64,000 bases of DNA from Alphaproteobacteria bacterium. GTDB taxonomy: Bacteria > Pseudomonadota > Alphaproteobacteria > CACIAM-22H2. Shown piece after piece: positions 27,058-36,002 of the stretch (position 1 is its first letter; each line of letters starts with the position of its first letter). Under the pieces are notes generated by a model, which had not been told where the DNA came from, did not search any database, and saw only the letters and a list, made by a program, of their open reading frames with translations. The stretch covers positions 328,001 through 392,000 of the forward strand of contig JAFKFM010000007.1 of the NCBI GenBank assembly GCA_017308135.1. Reading direction: 5' to 3'. The position numbers were made by a program, and so were the translations under genes.

Positions 27058-27579
27058 ATGAAGCCTTTCGTTACATGTGCGGCTCTGCTTTTCAGCGTGG
27101 GCTGCGCGCAGGCCCAATATCTCGATCCCGTCGGCCAGCAAGCGTTGGAGAGTGCGCGTTCCGGCACCATCGTCCGCTGGGACGATCCCGACGGCAAGTC
27201 GGGCACGTTCGTGCCGCAACCGGCATTCCAGAATGCGGCGGGCGAGATCTGCCGCGAATTCCAGCAAAGCGTCGTCATCGGCGGCCGTCAGGAACAGGCC
27301 TGGGGTACGGCGTGCCGCAATCCCGACGGCTCGTGGCGCTTGCAGCGTGCGGCGACGGCCGAAGCGCCGTTGCCCGCCCCGCGCTATGTGCCCGCCCCCG
27401 CACCGATCTATATCCCGGCACCGCCGCCGCCGGTGATCTACAGCTATCGTCCCGCGTATTTCCCGCCGGGCTACTACTATTCGCGGCCTTATTACCCCGG
27501 CATCGTGGTGCGCGTCGGCCCGCCGCCGCGCCGTCATCACCATCATCACCATCACCACTACTATCGCCGGCATTGGTGA
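27058..27579 (+). CDS. Small exported surface-antigen-like protein with His-rich C-terminus
   Basis: A 173-residue exported protein. The signal peptide covers about residues 1-20 (FVTCAALLFSVGCAQAQ); a Cys at residue 16 could be a lipidation site, otherwise cleavage follows AQA. The central part (GEICREFQQSVVIGG, QEQAWGTACRNPDGSWRL) is the C-terminal domain of the 17-kDa/RT0821-Lpp0805 surface protein family. The tail is Pro/Tyr-rich and ends RRHHHHHHHHYYRRHW, a natural run of eight His that may bind metal. The usual glycine-zipper segment is absent. The ribosome binding site is sequestered in a hairpin. Confidence 0.82.
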   Translation: MKPFVTCAALLFSVGCAQAQYLDPVGQQALESARSGTIVRWDDPDGKSGTFVPQPAFQNAAGEICREFQQSVVIGGRQEQAWGTACRNPDGSWRLQRAATAEAPLPAPRYVPAPAPIYIPAPPPPVIYSYRPAYFPPGYYYSRPYYPGIVVRVGPPPRRHHHHHHHHYYRRHW

Positions 27580-27622
27580 GGCGTTAAGCGTCCCTCACAT
27601 CCCGCTTGAGGATTTCCGAATT

Positions 27623-27657
27623 GCGGCATTGTATGCCGCGGGCGACAAACGCCCGCG
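27623..27657 (+). promoter_or_regulatory. Two overlapping hairpins in the metY leader
   Basis: Hairpin 1: gcggcat/atgccgc (27623-27639, 3-base loop). Hairpin 2: cgcgggcg/cgcccgcg (27637-27657, 5-base loop). They share three bases so cannot both form fully. They end 7 bases before GGAGGAG of metY. I could not match them to a known SAM riboswitch class. Confidence 0.45.
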
Positions 27658-27679
27658 AGTATCGGAGGAGAGACGCATC

Positions 27680-28975
27680 ATGACCGGCAAGAAACCCAAT
27701 CCCGAAACCTTGGCTTTGCATGCGGGCTGGCGCGCGGATCCCGCGACCGGCGCCGTCGCGGTGCCGATCTATCAGACGACCTCCTACCAATTCCGCGACA
27801 CGCAGCACGCCGAAAACCTGTTCGCGCTGAAGGAACTCGGCAACATCTACACGCGCTTGGGCAATCCGACGACCGATGTGCTGGAGAAGCGCGTCGCGGC
27901 GCTGGAAGGCGGCGTGGCCGCTTTGGCGCTGGCGTCGGGCCAAGCCGCGTCGGCCTTCGCGATCCAGAATTTGGCGCGCGCGGGCGACAACGTCGTCAGC
28001 TCCACCGATCTTTACGGCGGCACGTGGAATCTGTTCGCGAATACGCTGAAGGATCAGGGCATCGACGTACGCTTCGTCGATCCCGCCGATCCCGAAGCCT
28101 TCCGACGTGCGACCGATGCGCGCACGCGCGCCTATTACGCCGAAACGCTGCCGAACCCGAAGCTGACCGTATTCCCGATCGCGGAAGTCGCGGCGATCGG
28201 CCGCGAATTCGGCATTCCGCTGATCGTCGACAACACGGCGGCCCCGCTGCTGGCGCGGCCCTTCGATCATGGGGCGGCGGTCGTCGTCTATTCGTCGACC
28301 AAGTATCTCGGCGGTCACGGCACGTCGATCGGCGGCGTGATCGTCGACGGCGGCAATTTCGATTGGGCGAAATTCCCCGAACGCCAGCCCGCCCTCAACA
28401 CGCCCGATCCCAGCTATCACGGCGCGGTGTGGTTCGAAGCGGTGAAGCCGCTCGGGCCCGTCGCCTATATCATCAAGGCGCGCACGACGCTGCTGCGCGA
28501 TCTGGGTTCGGCGCTGTCGCCGTTCAACGCGTTCCAATTGCTGCAAGGGATCGAGACGCTACCCTTGCGCATCGAACGCCATGCGCAGAACGCCCAGCGC
28601 GTGGCGGATTTCCTAGCCAAGCGCGGGGAAGTGACCAGCGTCATCCATCCGTCGGCGCAATCGGGTGCGGCGCGCGCGCGGGCCGACAAATACCTCAAGG
28701 GCGGCTATGGCGGCTTGGTCGGCTTCGAACTGAAGGGCGGGCGCGATGCCGGCCGCCGTTTCATCGACGCGCTGGAGTTGTTCTATCACGTCGCCAATAT
28801 CGGCGACGCGCGCAGCCTCGCCATCCATCCGGCGACGACCACGCACTCGCAGTTGAACGCTGACGAGCAGAAGGCGGCCGGCGTGACGCCGGGCTATGTG
28901 CGCCTGTCGATCGGCCTCGAGCATATCGACGATATCCTCGCCGATCTCGACAAGGCGCTCAAAGCCGCGGGCTAA
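27680..28975 (+). CDS. metY: O-acetylhomoserine sulfhydrylase (aminocarboxypropyltransferase)
   Basis: A 431-residue PLP enzyme of the Cys/Met metabolism family. The N-terminal FALHAGW-like LALHAGWRADPATGAVAVPIYQTTSY and YTRLGNPT motifs, plus the PLP Lys208 in SSTKYLGGHG, match MetY. It uses sulfide (or methanethiol) and O-acetylhomoserine to make homocysteine or methionine in the cytosol. The roughly 430-residue length favours MetY over the shorter MetZ/MetB group. GGAGGAG precedes the ATG, and the leader has two overlapping hairpins. It is convergent with phaC, overlapping by 4 bases. Confidence 0.93.
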   Translation: MTGKKPNPETLALHAGWRADPATGAVAVPIYQTTSYQFRDTQHAENLFALKELGNIYTRLGNPTTDVLEKRVAALEGGVAALALASGQAASAFAIQNLARAGDNVVSSTDLYGGTWNLFANTLKDQGIDVRFVDPADPEAFRRATDARTRAYYAETLPNPKLTVFPIAEVAAIGREFGIPLIVDNTAAPLLARPFDHGAAVVVYSSTKYLGGHGTSIGGVIVDGGNFDWAKFPERQPALNTPDPSYHGAVWFEAVKPLGPVAYIIKARTTLLRDLGSALSPFNAFQLLQGIETLPLRIERHAQNAQRVADFLAKRGEVTSVIHPSAQSGAARARADKYLKGGYGGLVGFELKGGRDAGRRFIDALELFYHVANIGDARSLAIHPATTTHSQLNADEQKAAGVTPGYVRLSIGLEHIDDILADLDKALKAAG

Positions 28976-30699
28976 GTCTCGAACACATAGGCGCCGGGTG
29001 CCGCCGCCAAGCCCTTCGACGGGGTGGGCGGCGGCACTTTGGCGCCGCCGCGCGCGTCGAGCCATTCGTCGAGCGCCGTCCACCACGAGCCGTCGCGCTG
29101 CCCGGCGGCGGCAAGCCAGGTGTCGGGATCGACGAAGGGCGCGCCCGCATGCAGCGTGCCGATCCGGTAATGCCGCTTGGGTGCGCCGGGCGGATTGACG
29201 ATGCCGACATTGTGGCCGCCGCTGGTCAGCGCGAAGGTAAACTCCGACGACGCGAACAATCCGATCTTGTAGGCCGAGCGCCACGGCGCCACGTGATCGC
29301 GTTCGGTGCCGACGGCGAAGATCGGGATCGTGATATCCGACAGCGCCACCGGCCGCCCGTCGACCAGGAAGCGCCCGCCCGACAGATCGTTGCCCAGGAA
29401 CAGCTTGCGAAGATATTCCGTGTGCATGCGATAGGGCATGCGCGTCGCATCCGCGTTCCACGCCATCAAATCGGAAGGTGCGGCGTCCTCGCCCAACAGA
29501 TAGGCGCGCACCATCCGCGACCAGATCAGATCGTTGGAACGCAATAGCTGGAAGGCGCCCGCCATCTGGCGCGTGTCGAGATAGCCGTGGCGCCACATCA
29601 TCGATTCGATGAAGTTCACTTCGCTGTCGTCGATGAACAGCGAAAGTTCGCCCGGCTCGGAGAAATCGACTTGCGCCGCGAGCAGGATCATCGACCGCAG
29701 CCGCGTATCGCCGTCGCGGGCCATCGCGGCGGCGGCGATGGCGAGCAGCGTGCCGCCCAGGCAATAACCCAGCGCGTCGATCGGCGCGTTCGGGCAGATT
29801 TCCGAAATCGCGTCGAGGGCGGCCATCACGCCCAGGCGCCGGTAATCCTCCATCGACAAGTCGCGGTCGCTTTCGTCCGGATTGTGCCAGGAAATGGCGA
29901 ACACCGTGCGGCCTTGCTCGACCAGATGGCGGATCAGCGAGTTCTCGGGCGACAGATCCAGAATGTAATATTTCATGATCCACGCCGGCACGATCAGCAG
30001 CGGCGCTTCGTTCACGTCGGGCGTGACGGGATCGTAGCGGATCAATTCGATCAGCCGGTTCTTGAACACGACCTTGCCCGGCGTGACGGCGACATCGCGT
30101 CCCGGCACGTAATCGTCGCGGGGCGTGGATTTGCCGGCGAAGGCGACCGCCATGTCGCGCTGGAGATTCGTGAAACCGCGCAGGAAATTAAAGCCGCCGG
30201 TGCGGATCGTCTCGGCCAGAACTTCGGGATTCGTCGCGACGAAGTTCGACGGCGAGAACACGTCCAGCATTTGGCGCGTGGTGAAATTCACCACGTCTAG
30301 ACTATGCCGGTTGGCGCCCGGCACGTGATCGGTCGCCACATGCATCCATTGCTGGGCCAGCAGAAACGCCTGGTGATAGATATCGAACGGCCAGCGCCGC
30401 CACGCTTCGTCGCGAAAGCGCGAATCGCCGGGCAAGGGCTCGATCACCGGCGGGGCGGGCGACCAGGGATTGTCGTAGGCGAGCAGCGAGCCGAGGCTCG
30501 CGAGTTTGCGTTGCGTCTTTTGCAGCAGATGCAATTGCGTGCCCGGCGAGCTGAGCAGATGCAAGCCCCAATCGGCGAAGGCCAAGCCCAGCGCCGCGGG
30601 CGAGACGCCCATCGTCGCGGCCGCGATATTCGCCTGCACGAAACGGTCGAGTTCGATCAGCGATTTGGGTTTGTCGCCGGTGTCGTTGGCGTCGGTCAT
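28972..30699 (-). CDS. phaC: Class I poly(3-hydroxyalkanoate) synthase
   Basis: A 575-residue polymerase that joins 3-hydroxyacyl-CoA units into PHA granules. The lipase-like box GYCLGG places the nucleophile at Cys313; the Asp is in GTERDHVAPW and the His in SGGHNVGIVNPPGAP. The N-terminal region (FWQ-type segment, LLAYDNPWSP...) and the PAWIMKYYILDL and FAISWHNPD motifs are typical of class I. No phaA, phaB or granule protein gene is adjacent, so it stands alone here. It is divergent from an IlvD-type dehydratase with a 150-base spacer. Confidence 0.95.
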   Translation of the reverse strand: MTDANDTGDKPKSLIELDRFVQANIAAATMGVSPAALGLAFADWGLHLLSSPGTQLHLLQKTQRKLASLGSLLAYDNPWSPAPPVIEPLPGDSRFRDEAWRRWPFDIYHQAFLLAQQWMHVATDHVPGANRHSLDVVNFTTRQMLDVFSPSNFVATNPEVLAETIRTGGFNFLRGFTNLQRDMAVAFAGKSTPRDDYVPGRDVAVTPGKVVFKNRLIELIRYDPVTPDVNEAPLLIVPAWIMKYYILDLSPENSLIRHLVEQGRTVFAISWHNPDESDRDLSMEDYRRLGVMAALDAISEICPNAPIDALGYCLGGTLLAIAAAAMARDGDTRLRSMILLAAQVDFSEPGELSLFIDDSEVNFIESMMWRHGYLDTRQMAGAFQLLRSNDLIWSRMVRAYLLGEDAAPSDLMAWNADATRMPYRMHTEYLRKLFLGNDLSGGRFLVDGRPVALSDITIPIFAVGTERDHVAPWRSAYKIGLFASSEFTFALTSGGHNVGIVNPPGAPKRHYRIGTLHAGAPFVDPDTWLAAAGQRDGSWWTALDEWLDARGGAKVPPPTPSKGLAAAPGAYVFET

Positions 30700-30742
30700 T
30701 CCGCACTCCGGGGTTCGAGGGCGCAGGATCGCCTTGCGTTAC

Positions 30743-30780
30743 CGCAACCGCATTGAGATGGGTCAATCGCTCCGGTTGCG
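30743..30780. repeat. 8-bp inverted repeat between phaC and the IlvD-type gene
   Basis: cgcaaccg (30743-30750) and cggttgcg (30773-30780) are exact inverted copies 22 bases apart in the divergent promoter region. Possible operator halves or a coincidence in GC-rich DNA. Confidence 0.3.
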
Positions 30781-30850
30781 CAAGAGCAAGGCGACGGGCA
30801 AACTTGGCGCCGAACGCGGGGAATTCCGCGCAGATGATGGGAGCGAGACG

Positions 30851-32584
30851 ATGGCCGACAGTCACGATACGAAAGATTACAAGCTGCGTTCGAACGCGTG
30901 GTTCCGCCAGGACCGCGACGGGTTCGGCCGCCGCTCCTGGATGAAGAACCAAGGCCGCGCCGACCATCTGTTCGACGGCCGCCCGATCATCGGCATTTGC
31001 AATACCTGGTCGGAATTCACGCCCTGCAACGGCCATTTCCGCGATATCGCGGAATATGTGAAGCGCGGCGTCTACGAAATGGGCGGCTTCCCGCTGGAAT
31101 TCCCGGTCATGTCGCTGTCGGAAATTCTGCTGCGCCCGACGGCGATGCTCTATCGCAATCTCGCCTCGATGGACGTGGAGGAATCGATTCGCGGTCAGCC
31201 TATGGACGGCGTGATCCTGCTCACCGGTTGCGACAAAACCACGCCGTCGCTGGTGATGGGCGCCGCGTCCTGCGATATCCCGACGTTGGTCGTCTCCGGC
31301 GGGCCGATGCTCAACGGCCGCTACAAGGGCGAACTCGTCGGCTCGGGCACGCATACTTGGCTGTTCACCGAACGCCTCAAGACCGGCGAAATGACGATGG
31401 CCGATCTCTCGCAGGCGGAAGCCGCGATGTCGCGTTCCTCCGGCCATTGCATGACGATGGGCACCGCCTCGACCATGGCGTCGATGGTCGAAGCGTTGGG
31501 CATCGCGTTGCCGAGCAACGCCGCCATTCCGGGCGTCGACGCGCGCCGCTATGCGCTCGCGCATATGGCGGGACGGCGGATCGTCGAGATGGTGAAGGAA
31601 GATCTTCGCCTGTCGAAGGTGCTGACCAAGAAGGCGTTCGAGAACGCGATCATGGTCAACGGCGCCATCGGCGGCTCGACCAACGCGGTCGTCCATCTTC
31701 TCGCCATGGCGGGCCGTATGGGTGTGGATCTCACGCTCGACGATTGGGATCGCCTAGGCCGCGATATGCCCTGCCTCGTCAATCTGATGCCGTCGGGCAA
31801 GTATTTGATGGAGGAGTTCTACTACGCCGGCGGCATTCCGGCGGTGATCTCCGAGATCAAACACAAACTGCATCTCGACGCGCTGACGGTCACCGGCAAG
31901 ACGATCGGCGAGAACAACAAAGACGCCAAAAATTGGGACACGGACGTGATCTTCCCGTTCGACAAGCCGTTCAAGCCCCAAGGCGGCATCGCCGTCGTGA
32001 AGGGCAATCTCGCCCCCAACGGTGCCGTCTTGAAGCCGTCGGCCGCCAGCCCCCATCTGCTCAAACATCGCGGCCGCGCGGTCGTGTTCGAATCGATCGA
32101 GGATTACGACAAGCGCATCGACGATCCCACTCTCGACGTCGACGAGAATTGCATCATGGTGCTGAAGGGCTGCGGGCCGAAGGGCTATCCGGGCTTCCCG
32201 GAAGTCGGCAATTTCGCACTGCCCGCCAAGATCCTGAAAAAAGGCGTGCGCGACATGATCCGCATTTCCGATGCGCGCATGTCGGGCACGGCTTACGGCA
32301 CGACTGTGCTGCACACCTCGCCCGAAGCCGCCGCCGGCGGGCCGATCGCGCTGGTGCGCGACGGCGACATGATCGAGCTGGATATCCCGGGCCGGCGTCT
32401 GCATCTCGACGTGTCGGATGCCGAGCTTGAAAAGCGCCGCAAGGAGTGGACGCCGCCCGCGCCGCCCAGCGATCGCGGCTATTACAAGCTCTATGTCGAT
32501 CACGTGCAGCAGGCCGATCGCGGCGCCGATCTCGACTTCCTGGTCGGAAAGTCGGGTGCCCGGATCGTGCGCGAAAGCCACTAA
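30851..32584 (+). CDS. IlvD/Edd family sugar-acid dehydratase (pentonate dehydratase group)
   Basis: A 577-residue Fe-S dehydratase. Three Cys in the places expected for a [2Fe-2S] cluster are Cys59 (TPCNGH), Cys127 (LTGCDKTTPS) and Cys200 (SSGHCMTMG); the catalytic Ser478 is in DARMSGTAYG. Length and Cys spacing match L-arabinonate/D-xylonate dehydratases rather than dihydroxyacid dehydratase. It would convert an aldonate to a 2-keto-3-deoxy acid, the same step as the enolase-type enzymes nearby. The start is the ATG after a purine-rich GGGAGCGAG. Convergent with the sugar permease at 32616. Confidence 0.93.
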   Translation: MADSHDTKDYKLRSNAWFRQDRDGFGRRSWMKNQGRADHLFDGRPIIGICNTWSEFTPCNGHFRDIAEYVKRGVYEMGGFPLEFPVMSLSEILLRPTAMLYRNLASMDVEESIRGQPMDGVILLTGCDKTTPSLVMGAASCDIPTLVVSGGPMLNGRYKGELVGSGTHTWLFTERLKTGEMTMADLSQAEAAMSRSSGHCMTMGTASTMASMVEALGIALPSNAAIPGVDARRYALAHMAGRRIVEMVKEDLRLSKVLTKKAFENAIMVNGAIGGSTNAVVHLLAMAGRMGVDLTLDDWDRLGRDMPCLVNLMPSGKYLMEEFYYAGGIPAVISEIKHKLHLDALTVTGKTIGENNKDAKNWDTDVIFPFDKPFKPQGGIAVVKGNLAPNGAVLKPSAASPHLLKHRGRAVVFESIEDYDKRIDDPTLDVDENCIMVLKGCGPKGYPGFPEVGNFALPAKILKKGVRDMIRISDARMSGTAYGTTVLHTSPEAAAGGPIALVRDGDMIELDIPGRRLHLDVSDAELEKRRKEWTPPAPPSDRGYYKLYVDHVQQADRGADLDFLVGKSGARIVRESH

Positions 32585-32598
32585 GCCATCGCGCGAGG

Positions 32599-32635
32599 CC
32601 GGTGCGGTTGGAGGGTTACTCCTTCACCGCACCGG
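32599..32635. terminator. 10-bp hairpin between convergent IlvD-type and permease genes
   Basis: Arms ccggtgcggt (32599-32608) and accgcaccgg (32626-32635) pair perfectly. The right arm overlaps the last codons of the permease gene. No T-run follows, so any terminator function is uncertain. Confidence 0.4.
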
Positions 32636-33551
32636 TCAGCGACGAGACGTAGTAGTCGACGAACAGCGAATAGAACAGCGCGACCGGGATCGATCCCAGC
32701 AGGGACCCCGCCATCAGCGCGCCCCATTGATAGACATCGCCGGTGACGAGTTCGGTCAGGATCGCGACCGGCACGGTCTTCTTCTCGCTCGATTGGATGA
32801 AGGCGAGCGCGTAGATGAACTCGTTCCACGACAGCGTGAAGCTGAAAATGCCGGCGCTGATGAGACCCGGGACCGCCAGCGGCAGCGTGATCTCGCGCAG
32901 GATCTGCACGCGCGTGGCGCCGTCGATCAGCGCGCATTCCTCCAGCTCGTACGGGATCGACTTGAAATAGCCGATCAGCAGCCAGGTGCAGAACGGGATC
33001 AGGAAGGTCGGATAGACCAGGATCAGCGCCAGCGGCGTATCGAACAGCCCGAGCCAATTCACCATCATGGCGAGCGGGATGAACAGGATCGACGGCGGCA
33101 CGAGATAGGCGAGATAAATCGCCAAACCGACATACTGGCTGCCTTTGAAGCGCAGGCGCTGAATCGCGTAAGCGGCGAGCGTGCTCGCGAACAGCGACAG
33201 GAAGGTCGAGCAGATGGCGACGATCATCGTCGTCCATAGCCAAGTCGGATACGCCGTCTTGAACAGCAGATGGTAGATGTGATCGAGCGTCGGCGACGTG
33301 ATCCAGAACGGGTTGTTTTCCCTGTAATTATAGAGCTCGGCGTTCGGTTTGAACGCCGTCACCGTCATCCAATAGAACGGAAACAGCAGGATCAGCACGA
33401 AACAGGCGAGCGGCAGGTAGATCGTCACCATGCGGCGCGAACGCGTATCCCACGCCATACGTTCGGCCGCGGCGGCGGCCGAAACCTTGCGCGCGAGGGC
33501 TGGATCGACGCCCGCTTGATCGTCGGCGGCGTTGATGCGGGCGTCAGTCAT
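32616..33551 (-). CDS. Sugar ABC transporter permease, MalG type
   Basis: A 311-residue inner-membrane permease. A 40-residue cytoplasmic N-terminus precedes the first helix (IYLPLACFVLILLFPFYW). The EAA loop is EECALIDGATRVQILREITLPLAVPG and the C-terminus ends SSLTGAVKE. It is the last gene of the ATPase-binding protein-MalF-MalG operon on the minus strand and overlaps the MalF gene by 8 bases (ATGACTGA), the same arrangement as at 6405-6412. Confidence 0.94.
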   Translation of the reverse strand: MTDARINAADDQAGVDPALARKVSAAAAAERMAWDTRSRRMVTIYLPLACFVLILLFPFYWMTVTAFKPNAELYNYRENNPFWITSPTLDHIYHLLFKTAYPTWLWTTMIVAICSTFLSLFASTLAAYAIQRLRFKGSQYVGLAIYLAYLVPPSILFIPLAMMVNWLGLFDTPLALILVYPTFLIPFCTWLLIGYFKSIPYELEECALIDGATRVQILREITLPLAVPGLISAGIFSFTLSWNEFIYALAFIQSSEKKTVPVAILTELVTGDVYQWGALMAGSLLGSIPVALFYSLFVDYYVSSLTGAVKE

Positions 33552-34503
33552 CGCTTTCTCCCTGCTGCCATTTGCGCCGCGCGAGGGCGTAGTAGCTGAA
33601 CAGCGTCGCGAACACGAGGAACGGGATCATCGACACCGCGATGGCCGCCCCTTCGCCCAACTGGCCGCCGGGAATGCCGCGCTGGAAGGCGAGCGTGGCG
33701 AGCAGGTGGGTCGAGTTGATCGGGCCGCCGCGCGTGATCGCGTAGACGAGCTGGAAATCGGTGAAAGTGAAGATGATGCTGAAGGTCATGACGATCGCGA
33801 GGATCGGCAGCAGCATCGGGAAGGTGATGTAGCGGAAGCGCTGCCAGCCGGTCGTGCCGTCGAGCATCGCGGCCTCGTAGAGCGAAGGCGAGATGGTCTG
33901 CAAGCCGGCGAGCAGCGAGATCGCGACGAACGGAATGCCGCGCCACACATTGGCCCAGATCAGCGACCAGCGCGCGGGCCAGGGCGTGTTGATGAAATCC
34001 ACGTTGGTGTCGCGCAATCCCATCTCGATCAGCAGATAGGAAATGATCGAGAATTGCGGATCGTAGATCCACCAGAAGGCGATGGCCGACAGCACCGTGG
34101 GCACGATCCAGGGCAGCAGGATGATGGCGCGCAGAATGCTTTTGAACGGCAGATGGTGGTTCAGCAAAAGGGCGAGCCACAGGCCGAGCCCGAATTTCAG
34201 CACCGTCGCGATGCCGGTGTAGAACACGCTGTAAAACACCGCGTTCCACCACAGCCGATCCTCGATCAGGAACTCGAAATTCTCCAGCCCCACCCAGCGG
34301 CCGCTGCGCCCGATCGTCGTGTCGGTGAAGGCAAGCCAGATGCCCAAACCCAGCGGATAGGTGAGGAACACCAGCAGCAGCCCGACAGCCGGCAGCAGGC
34401 AGATGAAGACGAGGAAGGGCTTCCAATCGAACAGCTTGGCGATGGCGCCGAGCTCGCGTTTGGGGCGGACCCATCTCGTGGGCGGGGTGGCGGCCATGTC
34501 CAT
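33544..34503 (-). CDS. Sugar ABC transporter permease, MalF type
   Basis: A 319-residue permease with a first membrane helix at FLVFICLLPAVGLLLVFLTYP and an EAA loop EAAMLDGTTGWQRFRYITFPMLLP. TRGGPINSTH is characteristic of MalF/UgpA proteins. A second start two codons later (MAATPP) is possible. It is separated from the upstream binding-protein gene by an 82-base gap that contains an 11-bp hairpin. Confidence 0.94.
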   Translation of the reverse strand: MDMAATPPTRWVRPKRELGAIAKLFDWKPFLVFICLLPAVGLLLVFLTYPLGLGIWLAFTDTTIGRSGRWVGLENFEFLIEDRLWWNAVFYSVFYTGIATVLKFGLGLWLALLLNHHLPFKSILRAIILLPWIVPTVLSAIAFWWIYDPQFSIISYLLIEMGLRDTNVDFINTPWPARWSLIWANVWRGIPFVAISLLAGLQTISPSLYEAAMLDGTTGWQRFRYITFPMLLPILAIVMTFSIIFTFTDFQLVYAITRGGPINSTHLLATLAFQRGIPGGQLGEGAAIAVSMIPFLVFATLFSYYALARRKWQQGESDD

Positions 34504-34541
34504 GGCGCGGCTCCGGTCGGGCGTCTTGAAAGGAAAGAAGG

Positions 34542-34575
34542 GGGCGGCGCCGTGTATGGGGACTCGGCGCCGCCC
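34542..34575 (-). terminator. Perfect 11-bp hairpin between binding-protein and permease genes
   Basis: On the minus strand GGGCGGCGCCG and CGGCGCCGCCC pair around a 12-base loop, followed by CCTTCTTTCCTTT. It starts 10 bases past the binding-protein stop. The pyrimidine tract is not pure T, so partial termination or mRNA stabilisation is more likely than full termination. Confidence 0.65.
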
Positions 34576-34585
34576 GGCAGGTTCG

Positions 34586-35941
34586 TCAGCTGCGGAAGAT
34601 GCGGCGCGCGCGGCGCTCGGCTTCCTGCGCCGCTTGCTGCGGCGTCGATTGGCCGGACGCGACCGCGGCGCACATCTGCACCGTGACGTATTCGGCGTTG
34701 GCCTGACCCGAGGCTTCGGTGATCGGGCCCTTGTAACCGTTCCAGAACGGCGAGCGCATCGTGTCCTTGAAGATCGACACGCGCGGATCGCCCTGCCACA
34801 CGGCGGCCGCGTCGTAGGCCGCGAGCGGATGCGCCCAGTAGCCGAGATTGGCGTTGAGCCACGGCTCGTGCTGCTCGTGCTCCAGCATGAATTGCAGGAA
34901 CGCCTTCGACGCGTTGGGGAACTTCGAGTGCTGGAACACCATCGCGTTGAGGGTGAGGCCCGTCATCGCGGGGATGTTCAAGCGGCCCTTGGGCATCAGC
35001 TGGTGCTGCGTGTCCTCGGCGATCGCGGCGGTGGCCGGATCGTTCTTCAGCGCGAAGTAGAGCGACACGCCGTTTTGCGTGAGCCACAATTCCTGCGACG
35101 CGTAGGCGCGGTTGTTGGAAATGTCGTTCCACGCCGTGGTGCCCGGAATGAACGCGGCGTGCAGCTCCTTGAGGTAGTTGAGCGCGTCGATCGTTTCCTT
35201 GCTGTTGATCGCGACCTTGCCGGCTTCGTCGACCAGATAGCCGCCGAACGACCAGATCAGCCAGTTGCAGAACGAGTTGCCGTCGCCGACCGCGTTGCCC
35301 AGCGCGAAGCCCGACGGCTTGCCCGCCGCCTTCAGCTTCTTGCACAGATCGAGGAAGCCGGCGTGATCGTCCGGGATCGACTGGAAGCCGGCCGCGTTGA
35401 CCGCCGATTTGCGGTAGACGATCGGGCCGCCCGAGGCGCCGAAGGGCAGGCCGATCCAGTTGTTGGTTCCCGCGCGCTTGCCGTATTTGTCGGCCATGGC
35501 GAGCCAGCCGCCGTAACGCTTGCCGATATATTCGGCGACGTCGGTCAGGTCGATCAGCTTCGACGTGAAGATGTGCGGGGCGTCGGAGAAGCCCATGATC
35601 AGATCGGGGCCCGCACCCGTGTTCGCGGTGACCGCGGTCTGCTGGTTGATATCCTCCCAGCCGACGAAATCGACCCGGACCTGCACGCCGGTCTTGGCGG
35701 TGAATTTGGCGGCGTTGGCGCGGAACACGTCTTCGTCGGGCTGGACGAAGCGCACCGGGCGCAGCATGCGCAACGTGGCGCCGCTTTCGATGGGAAGATT
35801 GGGCGGTGCGACATTGGCCGCCTGAACGCGGCCCGCTTGCGCGAAGGCCTTGTGCGCGCCGGCCGACATGGCCGCGAGACCGGCACCGGCCGCGAGAACG
35901 CCGCGGCGGGTAATGCTGCGACGAGTGATGATGTTCGTCAT
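34586..35941 (-). CDS. Sugar ABC transporter substrate-binding protein (family 1)
   Basis: A 451-residue periplasmic binding protein with a twin-arginine-type signal (RRSITRRGVLAAGAGLAAM, cleavage near AFAQA). The mature domain includes FTAKTGVQVRVDFVGWED, GPDLIMGFSDAPH and NNWIGLPFGASGGPIVYRKSA, the region contacting sugar in this family. Tat export implies folding before secretion. AAGGGGAGAC precedes the ATG. It lies between the MalK-type ATPase gene and MalF/MalG and probably delivers a sugar or polyol to them. Ligand not assignable. Confidence 0.94.
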   Translation of the reverse strand: MTNIITRRSITRRGVLAAGAGLAAMSAGAHKAFAQAGRVQAANVAPPNLPIESGATLRMLRPVRFVQPDEDVFRANAAKFTAKTGVQVRVDFVGWEDINQQTAVTANTGAGPDLIMGFSDAPHIFTSKLIDLTDVAEYIGKRYGGWLAMADKYGKRAGTNNWIGLPFGASGGPIVYRKSAVNAAGFQSIPDDHAGFLDLCKKLKAAGKPSGFALGNAVGDGNSFCNWLIWSFGGYLVDEAGKVAINSKETIDALNYLKELHAAFIPGTTAWNDISNNRAYASQELWLTQNGVSLYFALKNDPATAAIAEDTQHQLMPKGRLNIPAMTGLTLNAMVFQHSKFPNASKAFLQFMLEHEQHEPWLNANLGYWAHPLAAYDAAAVWQGDPRVSIFKDTMRSPFWNGYKGPITEASGQANAEYVTVQMCAAVASGQSTPQQAAQEAERRARRIFRS

Positions 35942-36002
35942 TTCGCGTCTCCCCTTTTTTGCCTGGTTATGTTCGAGTTGATTTGCGTTCGCGTAAGGCT
36001 CC

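Noticed and set aside
27600-27679. SAM-II-type riboswitch before metY
   Set aside because: The leader lacks the conserved pseudoknot segments of SAM-II as I know them; only simple stems are visible.
27584-28546. 320-codon minus-strand frame antisense to metY
   Set aside because: Runs opposite a complete PLP enzyme with all motifs; composition is that of a shadow frame.
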